Positions 57,732-64,000 of a DNA stretch of 64,000 bases are shown in pieces. The stretch spans positions 568,336-632,335 of the forward strand of contig NZ_LQWV01000012.1 of the NCBI RefSeq assembly GCF_001553855.1, given 5' to 3'. The stretch is from Streptococcus gordonii (GTDB lineage: Bacteria > Bacillota > Bacilli > Lactobacillales > Streptococcaceae). The translations under genes and the position numbers were made by a program. Each line of letters begins with the position of its first letter. Position 1 is the stretch's first letter. The notes under the pieces were generated by a model. It was not told the DNA's origin. It saw only the letters and a list, made by a program, of their open reading frames with translations, and did not search any database.

Positions 57732-59135
57732 ATGGACGTAAAATTAAAATACAAGGCTAAGAAAATTAAAATTGTTTTCTTTGACATTGATGATACTTTG
57801 AGGGTGAAAGATACAGGTTATATGCCGGCGAGTATCCAACAAGTATTTAAGACTCTGAAAGAAAAAGGGATCCTGGTAGGGATCGCTTCAGGTCGTGGGA
57901 TTTTTGGTGTGGTGCCCGAGATTCGTGAACTAGAACCTGACTTTTTTGTGACCCTAAACGGTGCTTATGTAGAAGATAAAAAAGGACAAGTCGTTAGTGA
58001 GCAACCAATCCCCCAAAATATAGTAGAGAAGTACATTGCTTGGACTAAGGAAGTTGGGATTGAATACGGGCTTGTTGGCAGTCATGGAGCCGCTCTTTCG
58101 GCTCGCAGTCCAATGATTAATCAAGCCATTGATGTTGTTTACCAGGATTTACCTGTCGATTCTGACTTTTACCAGTCAGAAAAGATTTATCAAATGTGGA
58201 CTTTTGAGGATCAAGGAGATAGTTTACAGCTACCTGGAGATTTATCAGGAGATTTACGTTTGGTTCGTTGGCACCCGAATTCCTCAGATGTCGTTTCGAT
58301 TGCTGGTTCCAAGGCGACAGGAGTCCAAAAGGTTATAGAAAAACTTGGTTTAAAACCTGAAAATCTCTTGGTTTTCGGTGATGAGTTGAATGACCTAGAG
58401 CTATTTGACTATGCTGGCATGAGTATTGCTATGGGGCATTCGCATCCAAAAATTATTGAAAAAGCAGATTATATTACAAAAACAGTAGAAGAAGATGGCA
58501 TCTTTGATGCTTTGGAGAAATTAGGTATGGTAGAAAAAGAATTAAACTTTCCACAAGTGGAAATGGAAAAAAACAAAGGGCCCTTTGCAACAATCAAGAC
58601 AAATCTAGGTGACATGAAATTGGTCCTGTTCCCAGAACAAGCTCCTAAAACGGTAGCTAACTTTATCGCTTTGTCAAAAGATGGATATTACGACGGTGTT
58701 ATTTTCCACCGTATTATTCAAGATTTTATGATTCAAGGTGGAGATCCCACAGGAACAGGAATGGGTGGCGAATCGATTTATGGCGAAAGATTTGAAGACG
58801 AATTTTCGCCAGAATTGTATAATATTCGCGGGGCGCTCTCTATGGCCAATGCTGGACCTAATACCAATGGAAGTCAGTTCTTCATTGTACAAAATTCTAA
58901 TCTACCATACTCGGCAAAAGAATTGAGTCGTGGGGGATGGCCGGAACCTATCGCAGAGATCTATGCAACTAAAGGTGGTACACCCCACTTAGATCGACGT
59001 CATACCGTGTTTGGTCAGTTACTAGATGAACAGTCTTATCAAGTTTTGGATAAGATTGCTCAAGTAGAGACTGGAGCGATGGATAGACCAGTGGAAGATG
59101 TAGTTATCGAGACAATTGAGGTTGAAGACGAATGA
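57732..59135 (+). CDS. HAD-type phosphatase fused to cyclophilin peptidyl-prolyl isomerase
   Basis: This 467-residue protein joins two enzymes. Residues 1-270 are a Cof-type HAD-IIB hydrolase ([10 protein letters not shown], nucleophile Asp; [20 protein letters not shown] near 215-235). Residues 280-467 are a cyclophilin ([38 protein letters not shown]). Fusions like this are known in streptococci; both active sites look complete. I chose ATG 57732 with an AAAGAGG site. It overlaps cvfD by 4 bp. Substrates are unknown. Confidence 0.93.
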   Translation: MDVKLKYKAKKIKIVFFDIDDTLRVKDTGYMPASIQQVFKTLKEKGILVGIASGRGIFGVVPEIRELEPDFFVTLNGAYVEDKKGQVVSEQPIPQNIVEKYIAWTKEVGIEYGLVGSHGAALSARSPMINQAIDVVYQDLPVDSDFYQSEKIYQMWTFEDQGDSLQLPGDLSGDLRLVRWHPNSSDVVSIAGSKATGVQKVIEKLGLKPENLLVFGDELNDLELFDYAGMSIAMGHSHPKIIEKADYITKTVEEDGIFDALEKLGMVEKELNFPQVEMEKNKGPFATIKTNLGDMKLVLFPEQAPKTVANFIALSKDGYYDGVIFHRIIQDFMIQGGDPTGTGMGGESIYGERFEDEFSPELYNIRGALSMANAGPNTNGSQFFIVQNSNLPYSAKELSRGGWPEPIAEIYATKGGTPHLDRRHTVFGQLLDEQSYQVLDKIAQVETGAMDRPVEDVVIETIEVEDE

Positions 59136-59518
59136 AGATTGGCGATAAATTAAGGGGGACCATTACAGGAATCCAACCTTATGGTGCCTTTGTTGAACTT
59201 GAATCTGGTATTACCGGATTGATTCATATATCTGAGATTAAAACAGGATACATAGAAAATATTCATGATCTTCTAGCTATAGGGGATTCTGTGCAAGTGC
59301 AAGTCCTTGATTTCGATGAATATACTAAGAAGGCTAGCCTATCAATGAGAACTTTGGAAGAAGAAAAACATCGCCTACCTAAGCGTCATCGCTTTTCGAA
59401 TGACCGTCATAAGTTTGGCTTTGCACCTCTTGCTAAGAGTATTCCGACTTGGACTGAAGAAGCCCTTCAATTTTTATCTCAGCAAAAAGACGAAAAAGAA
59501 AATCATCCTGAATGTTAG
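59132..59518 (+). CDS. cvfD: S1 RNA-binding protein CvfD
   Basis: The 128-residue protein is a single S1 domain (residues 1-72: [43 protein letters not shown]) with a short basic tail. It corresponds to pneumococcal CvfD and B. subtilis YugI (general stress protein 13), RNA-binding regulators acting after transcription. Overlap with the HAD/cyclophilin gene suggests co-translation. The end lies inside a terminator stem. Confidence 0.88.
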   Translation: MKIGDKLRGTITGIQPYGAFVELESGITGLIHISEIKTGYIENIHDLLAIGDSVQVQVLDFDEYTKKASLSMRTLEEEKHRLPKRHRFSNDRHKFGFAPLAKSIPTWTEEALQFLSQQKDEKENHPEC

Positions 59519-59533
59519 GATGATTTTCTTTTA
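59498..59533. terminator. Bidirectional terminator between cvfD and cysK
   Basis: GAAAATCATCCT (59498-59509) pairs perfectly with AGGATGATTTTC (59517-59528), with T runs on both strands; it includes the end of cvfD. Confidence 0.93.
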
Positions 59534-59554
59534 TCTGTCATATCGTTTGTAAAA

Positions 59555-60484
59555 TTATTTGTCAAACTCATATAAAGCAGTTGACAAATAGCGTTCACCA
59601 TTATCTGGAGCAAGAGCAAGGACTTTTTTACCTTGTCCAAGTTTTTTAGCAACTTCAATTGCTGCATAAATTGCTGCTGCAGATGAAATACCAACAAGGA
59701 AACCTTCTTTGCCACCAATATGACGGCCAAAGTCTAAAGCCTGTTCAGAAGTAACTCGCACAATTTTATCATAGCCATCAGTATCAAGGGTTTCAGGGAT
59801 AAAGCCGGCAGAAAGGCCTTGGATTTTATGTGGTCCAGGTTTTTCACCAGATAGAACAGCAGACTCGTCTGCTTCAACCGCATAAATCTCGATTGCAGGA
59901 TTTGCTTTTTTAAGAGTATGGGAGACTCCTGAAATAGTTCCTCCTGTTCCAACTCCACCAACAAAAGCATCCAATCCAGTGTCGCCAAAGGCTGCTAGAA
60001 TTTCTACGCCAGTAGTTCTTTCATGTACTTCAGGATTTGCAGGATTATTAAATTGAAGTGGCAACCATGCATTTCTTTCCTCAGCAATTTCCTCTGCTTT
60101 TGCAATCGCTCCTTTCATTCCTTCGCTTCCAGGAGTCAAGACTAACTCAGCTCCGTAAGCTTGGATGATTTTACGACGCTCAACACTCATCGTTTCTGGC
60201 ATGACAATGACAACCTTATAGCCTTTGGCTGCTCCAACCCAAGATAAACCAATTCCAGTGTTTCCACTGGTTGCTTCAACGATAGTTGATCCAGGTTTAA
60301 GAAGACCATCACGCTCTGCTGCCTCAATCATACTAAGAGCGATACGATCTTTGACAGAAGATCCAGGATTAAAGGCTTCTAACTTCACGTATACATCAGC
60401 TGCACCATCAGGAACCAAATGATTTAGTTTGACAATGGGAGTATTTCCGATTAGTTCGGTAATATTATTATAAATTTTAGACAT
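59555..60484 (-). CDS. cysK: Cysteine synthase A (O-acetylserine thiol-lyase)
   Basis: CysK uses pyridoxal phosphate to form cysteine from O-acetylserine and sulfide. The cofactor lysine is in [13 protein letters not shown] (near residue 43), the substrate loop is [13 protein letters not shown] and the phosphate-binding loop is [11 protein letters not shown]. Length 309 is usual. It is monocistronic with its own promoter and terminator. Confidence 0.96.
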   Translation of the reverse strand: MSKIYNNITELIGNTPIVKLNHLVPDGAADVYVKLEAFNPGSSVKDRIALSMIEAAERDGLLKPGSTIVEATSGNTGIGLSWVGAAKGYKVVIVMPETMSVERRKIIQAYGAELVLTPGSEGMKGAIAKAEEIAEERNAWLPLQFNNPANPEVHERTTGVEILAAFGDTGLDAFVGGVGTGGTISGVSHTLKKANPAIEIYAVEADESAVLSGEKPGPHKIQGLSAGFIPETLDTDGYDKIVRVTSEQALDFGRHIGGKEGFLVGISSAAAIYAAIEVAKKLGQGKKVLALAPDNGERYLSTALYEFDK

Positions 60485-60514
60485 AACTACACCTCATGAA
60501 ATAGAATTAAGAAA

Positions 60515-60543
60515 AGTATAAAATGAAAATTGGAATTTGTAAA
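60515..60543 (-). promoter_or_regulatory. Sigma-A promoter of cysK
   Basis: On the minus strand TTTACA (complement of 60538-60543) and TATACT (complement of 60515-60520) are 17 bp apart, about 30 bp before the start codon. No leader structure is seen. Confidence 0.8.
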
Positions 60544-60547
60544 ATAT

Positions 60548-60578
60548 AAAAAAGCTATGGCTATCATAGCTTTTTTTT
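60548..60578 (-). terminator. Terminator of the YigZ-family gene
   Basis: AAAAAAGCTATG (60548-60559) pairs with CATAGCTTTTTT (60565-60576); it lies 4-5 bp after the gene's stop on the minus strand. Confidence 0.9.
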
Positions 60579-60581
60579 ATA

Positions 60582-61214
60582 TCAAGAAATAATAGGAACT
60601 TCCACTTGCCGAATTCCTTGGTTGCTTAACTGAACTTTACCATTGAAAAATTCGATCAGGCCTTCCTCGATTCTATTTTTATCTTCTTTATTCACAAAAA
60701 TAGTAGTAGCTACAGAATCCGTAAACTCGGTATCAAACTCCATTAGGTTTTCAGATTTTAAAAAATTACCATACTCTTGGTACTGACTATAGGACAACTG
60801 AAGCCTTAATCCCACTTGCTCTTTAATTTCTACCAGTCCAATTTCTTTAACTGCTAGAGCAACGCTTCCTGCATAAGCTCGAATCAATCCGCCCGCACCT
60901 AGTTTAATCCCACCGAAATACCGAGTTACGACAACACAAAGATTGGTTAACTGATGGCTTTCCAAAACTCCCAGCATGGGGATACCGGCAGTACCACTTG
61001 GTTCACCATCATCACTAGTTCTCTTTATTTCGCTTTTTTCTCCCAAAATAAAGGCAGAACAGTTATGGGTGGCTTTGTAGTGTTCTTTTTTTATAGAGTT
61101 TATAAAATCTCTAGCTTCTTCTTCGGTTTCTACCCGCTTTACATGACAGATAAAACGAGATTTTTTGATTTCCTCTTCAACTCGACCATTTTCTTTAATT
61201 GTTTTAAATTCCAT
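60582..61214 (-). CDS. YigZ/IMPACT-family (UPF0029) protein
   Basis: The 210-residue protein has the UPF0029 N-terminal domain (KKSRFICHVKRVETEEEARDF, TSDDGEPSGTAGIPML, VVTRYFGGIKLGAGGLIRAY) and a DUF1949 C-terminal domain. Members are related to eukaryotic IMPACT; the bacterial role is not settled. I chose the ATG at 61214 over an upstream in-frame start at 61229. It is divergent from comFA, the usual arrangement in streptococci. Confidence 0.93.
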   Translation of the reverse strand: MEFKTIKENGRVEEEIKKSRFICHVKRVETEEEARDFINSIKKEHYKATHNCSAFILGEKSEIKRTSDDGEPSGTAGIPMLGVLESHQLTNLCVVVTRYFGGIKLGAGGLIRAYAGSVALAVKEIGLVEIKEQVGLRLQLSYSQYQEYGNFLKSENLMEFDTEFTDSVATTIFVNKEDKNRIEEGLIEFFNGKVQLSNQGIRQVEVPIIS

Positions 61215-61254
61215 GATTTCATTGTACAAAAAAACAAGGATTTTTCCAAGAAAA

Positions 61255-61262
61255 TACGAATA
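61255..61262 (+). promoter_or_regulatory. ComX (SigX) box of the comFA-comFC operon
   Basis: TACGAATA at 61255-61262 is the exact cin-box consensus recognised by the competence sigma factor ComX, with a T-rich stretch upstream (61241-61245). It lies only 7 bp before the comFA ATG, so the competence transcript should have virtually no leader. It identifies comFA-comFC as late competence genes. Confidence 0.92.
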
Positions 61263-61269
61263 AAAAGAT

Positions 61270-62571
61270 ATGTTAGAATTGCAAGATTGTCTCGGTCGAA
61301 TTTTTACTAAAGAACAGTTACCTACTGAACTTTTGAAGATAGCTCAAAGACTACCATCAGTTTTTGAAAAAAAAGGAGAACTCTTTTGTTCTCGCTGCCA
61401 CAGTCAAATTGATAAGGAAAGAAATTTATTACCAATTGGTGCATATTATTGTAGAGAATGCATTCTTCTAGGGAGAGTACGTAGTGACGAAGATCTTTAT
61501 TATTTTTCTCAAGAATCTTTTCCTATAATATCGAGTTTGAAATGGCTCGGCCAATTGACAGAATATCAGGAAAGAGTTTCTAAGGGATTACTTGAAGGAG
61601 TACAAAGTAAACAGGATACTTTAGTCCACGCTGTAACTGGAGCAGGAAAAACGGAAATGATCTATCAAGTGGTTGCTCGGGTGTTAGATCAAGGAGGGGC
61701 TGTCTGTATAGCTAGTCCTCGGATAGATGTCTGTTTGGAACTGTACCGACGTTTAAAAGGAGATTTCTTCTGTGATATTTCCCTTTTGCATGGGGAGTCC
61801 GACCCCTATTCACGGAGTCCCCTAGTGATTGCAACAACTCATCAATTATTAAAATTTTACCAAGCATTTGATCTACTCATTGTTGACGAGGTGGATGCCT
61901 TCCCTTATGTAGATAATCCTGTGCTTTATCATGCAGTCGAGCAAGCAGTTAAAAATGAAGGAACTACTATATTCTTGACCGCAACTTCAACAGATGAGCT
62001 TGATAAAAAAGTTCAAAAAGGAATTTTAAAAAGGTTAAGTTTGCCAAGACGCTTTCATGGAAATCCCTTGATTATCCCACAAAAAGTATGGCTTTCTGAT
62101 CTAAATAAAGACCTTAAAAAAGCTAAGCTACCAGCTAAGTTAGTCAAGTATTTGAGAAAACAAAGAAAAACAAAATTTCCACTCTTAATTTTTGCTTCGG
62201 AGATTAAGAAAGGACAAGAGATAAAGCAAGTCTTACAGAAATATTTTCCAGAAGAAACTGTAGGCTTTGTAGCCTCTACAACGGAAAATAGATTAGAAAT
62301 TGTGCAAGATTTTCGAGATAAAAAAATAAGTATACTAGTTACAACTACAATTTTAGAAAGAGGCGTTACTTTTCCCTGTGTAGATGTTATTGTTCTAGAA
62401 GCTAACCATCGTCTCTTTACAAGGAGTGCTTTAGTACAAATTGGCGGGCGAGTAGGAAGAAGTATGGAACGACCTACAGGTGACTTACTATTTTTTCATG
62501 ATGGCACTAATATACAGATAGAAAAAGCAATCAATGAAATTAAAGCAATGAATAGAGAGGCTGGCTTATGA
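61270..62571 (+). CDS. comFA: Competence protein ComFA, DNA-uptake helicase
   Basis: ComFA is a DEAD-type ATPase on the inner face of the membrane that helps pull single-stranded DNA in during transformation. A four-cysteine zinc finger (CSRCHSQ, CREC) lies at about residues 40-70, then TGAGKTEM (motif I), VDEVDAFP (motif II) and IGGRVGRSMERPTGD (motif VI). At 433 residues it aligns with pneumococcal ComFA from the first methionine (LGRIFTKEQL), supporting the ATG at 61270. It overlaps comFC by 4 bp. Confidence 0.97.
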   Translation: MLELQDCLGRIFTKEQLPTELLKIAQRLPSVFEKKGELFCSRCHSQIDKERNLLPIGAYYCRECILLGRVRSDEDLYYFSQESFPIISSLKWLGQLTEYQERVSKGLLEGVQSKQDTLVHAVTGAGKTEMIYQVVARVLDQGGAVCIASPRIDVCLELYRRLKGDFFCDISLLHGESDPYSRSPLVIATTHQLLKFYQAFDLLIVDEVDAFPYVDNPVLYHAVEQAVKNEGTTIFLTATSTDELDKKVQKGILKRLSLPRRFHGNPLIIPQKVWLSDLNKDLKKAKLPAKLVKYLRKQRKTKFPLLIFASEIKKGQEIKQVLQKYFPEETVGFVASTTENRLEIVQDFRDKKISILVTTTILERGVTFPCVDVIVLEANHRLFTRSALVQIGGRVGRSMERPTGDLLFFHDGTNIQIEKAINEIKAMNREAGL

Positions 62572-63233
62572 AACAATGTCTAATCTGCTTAGCTATATTA
62601 GAAGAGCAGTTGAATTTTATGGATTTATTACTATTAAAAAGAAAAGAAAATGACATTTGTCAAGAGTGCTTAAATTCCTTCGAAGAAATTCCAGAAGAAC
62701 ATTGTCCAACCTGTTATAAAGCTGGGGACAAAAAATTGTGCAAAGATTGTCAGTACTGGCAGGAAAGAGGATTAGAAGTAGCACATAAAAGTTTGTACAC
62801 TTATAATAAAGCAATGAAAGACTATTTTAGTCGCTACAAATTTCAAGGAGATTATCTTTTAAGAAATGTATTTGCCTTAAGCCTAAGAAAAGAGTTAAAA
62901 AATTTTCAAAGCTACACAATTTTAAGCATTCCTTTAAGTGAAAGTAAGATGAGAAAAAGAGGATTCAATCAAGTGTCAGGATTACTTGAAGCTGCACAAA
63001 TACCTTATCAAGAAATATTAAAGAAAAAAGAAAGTCAAACTCAGTCTAGTAAAGACAGAAAAGAAAGATTAGAAAACACAGGGAATTTTTACATGATTGA
63101 AAATACGAAAATCCCGAAAAAAATTTTACTTGTAGATGACATCTATACAACAGGAGCAACCTTGCAAGATGCAAAATTGACATTATTTGAAAATGGAGCG
63201 AAAGAAATCATGACATTTTCATTAGCAAGATAA
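62568..63233 (+). CDS. comFC: Competence protein ComFC
   Basis: ComFC is a phosphoribosyltransferase-like protein needed for transformation and a partner of ComFA. The N-terminal zinc finger has CLIC, CQEC, CPTC and CKDC motifs (residues about 4-62). The PRTase signature ILLVDDIYTTGATLQDA is near residue 185. The start ATGA overlaps the comFA stop. Length 221 is normal. Confidence 0.95.
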   Translation: MKQCLICLAILEEQLNFMDLLLLKRKENDICQECLNSFEEIPEEHCPTCYKAGDKKLCKDCQYWQERGLEVAHKSLYTYNKAMKDYFSRYKFQGDYLLRNVFALSLRKELKNFQSYTILSIPLSESKMRKRGFNQVSGLLEAAQIPYQEILKKKESQTQSSKDRKERLENTGNFYMIENTKIPKKILLVDDIYTTGATLQDAKLTLFENGAKEIMTFSLAR

Positions 63234-63242
63234 GGAAAAAAT

Positions 63243-63271
63243 TTGCAAAAAAAAAATGAAAGCGTTATAAT
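63243..63271 (+). promoter_or_regulatory. Sigma-A promoter of hpf
   Basis: TTGCAA (63243-63248) and TATAAT (63266-63271), 17-bp spacer, just after comFC and 46 bp before the hpf ATG, so hpf can be expressed outside competence. Confidence 0.8.
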
Positions 63272-63317
63272 TAATATATAAAAAGAAAAATTTTATGTTT
63301 AGAAAGAAGGTACTTAT

Positions 63318-63860
63318 ATGATTAAATATAGTATCCGTGGTGAAAACCTTGAAGTAACAGAAGCAATCCGTGATTACGTAGTTTCTAAACTGGAAAAGAT
63401 TGAAAAATACTTCCAAGCTGATCAAGAACTTGATGCACGCGTAAATCTTAAAGTCTACCGTGAAAAAACGGCTAAAGTCGAAGTAACGATTCCGCTTGGT
63501 TCAATAACTCTTCGTGCTGAAGATATCTCACAAGATATGTATGGCTCAATTGACCTAGTAGTTGATAAAATTGAACGCCAAATTCGCAAAAATAAAACTA
63601 AAATTGAAAGAAAAAATAGAACTAAAGTTTCAACAAGTCAGATCTTTACAGATGCAGTAGTAGAAGAAGTTGATGAAGCACCTGCAAAAGTTGTTCGTTC
63701 AAAACACATTGATTTAAAACCAATGGATTTAGAAGAAGCACTTCTTCAAATGGAGTTGCTGGGACATGATTTCTTCATTTATACGGATGTAGATGACAAC
63801 ACAACAAATGTCATCTACCGTCGCGAAGATGGAGATCTTGGTTTACTTGAGGTCAAATAA
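63318..63860 (+). CDS. hpf: Ribosome hibernation-promoting factor, long form
   Basis: Long HPF dimerises 70S ribosomes into inactive 100S particles under stress. The N-terminal HPF/RaiA domain (residues 1-100: IKYSIRGENLEVTEAIRDYV, LEKIEKYF) binds the decoding centre; the C-terminal domain (about 122-180: RSKHIDLKPMDLEEALLQME, GHDFFIYTDVDDNTTNVIYR) makes the dimer contact. At 180 residues it is the long form. AGAAAGAAGG precedes the ATG. Confidence 0.97.
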   Translation: MIKYSIRGENLEVTEAIRDYVVSKLEKIEKYFQADQELDARVNLKVYREKTAKVEVTIPLGSITLRAEDISQDMYGSIDLVVDKIERQIRKNKTKIERKNRTKVSTSQIFTDAVVEEVDEAPAKVVRSKHIDLKPMDLEEALLQMELLGHDFFIYTDVDDNTTNVIYRREDGDLGLLEVK

Positions 63861-63870
63861 TGAGTTTTAG

Positions 63871-63899
63871 AAAAAGCTGGATGATTGTCCAGCTTTTTG
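63871..63899 (+). terminator. Terminator of hpf
   Basis: AAAAAGCTGGA (63871-63881) pairs perfectly with TCCAGCTTTTT (63888-63898). Confidence 0.92.
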
Positions 63900-63967
63900 A
63901 TTATATATTTAACAAAGGGATAAAATATTATTTTTTTTAAAAAAGTAAAAAAATTTAAAAAAAGTAG

Positions 63968-63996
63968 TTGACAGTTTAGCAAGTAGATGATATACT
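63968..63996 (+). promoter_or_regulatory. Strong sigma-A promoter at the right edge, possibly of an rRNA operon
   Basis: TTGACA (63968-63973) and TATACT (63991-63996), exactly 17 bp apart, preceded by about 45 bp of A and T runs (63920-63965) that look like an UP element. The target lies beyond the window. Confidence 0.75.
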
Positions 63997-64000
63997 AAGA

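Overview
The window looks like chromosomal DNA of an oral Streptococcus of the mitis/sanguinis group. This rests on recognisable streptococcal proteins in streptococcal order: rsmH-ftsL-pbp2X-mraY; pepC, pbp1A-recU, ypsA-like gene, gpsB, rnpB, RlmL-like methyltransferase, mapZ; rpoZ-priA-fmt-rsmB-phpP-stkP-liaFSR; comFA-comFC-hpf behind a ComX box. MapZ, PhpP and the division proteins resemble pneumococcal ones but are clearly divergent, so this is probably not S. pneumoniae itself. The species cannot be fixed by eye.

Positions 1-12,000 are accessory. After a cut-off GNAT gene comes a type I restriction-modification locus in an unusual spread order: hsdR, abiH-like, a membrane-anchored coiled-coil ORF, hsdS, a Kiwa-like pair (kwaA, kwaB), a PD-(D/E)XK nuclease-like ORF, then hsdM. 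The genes lie on one strand with short gaps or overlaps. The cargo from about 3,500 to 8,010 is much richer in A+T than hsdR and hsdM. A higB-higA type toxin-antitoxin pair follows, whose antitoxin is fused to a zinc-protease-like domain. It sits behind a perfect 29-bp palindrome. Next is a decayed YbgA/DUF1722 pseudogene overlapping an intact pyrimidine-dimer glycosylase-like gene.

Positions 13,000-23,640 hold adhP, a 1,513-residue surface subtilase without an LPXTG anchor, a T-box-controlled glyQS operon, a DUF896 gene, a structured 177-bp intergenic repeat, and a small regulator/membrane-protein module that includes a 57-residue ORF overlapping its upstream neighbour.

Positions 23,800-47,800 are mostly housekeeping: cell-wall synthesis and division (rsmH, ftsL, pbp2X, mraY, pbp1A, gpsB, mapZ), a DEAD-box helicase, an amino-acid ABC permease/ATPase pair, trxB, NAD synthesis (pncB, nadE), pepC, recU, rnpB, luxS, rny, gmk and rpoZ.

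Positions 47,900-64,000 carry priA-fmt-rsmB-phpP-stkP followed by the liaFSR envelope-stress system, a HAD/cyclophilin fusion with cvfD, cysK, a YigZ-family gene, the late competence operon comFA-comFC and hpf. The right edge ends in a consensus sigma-A promoter with an A/T-rich upstream tract, possibly that of an rRNA operon lying just outside. No tRNA, CRISPR array, intact insertion sequence or prophage was recognised.
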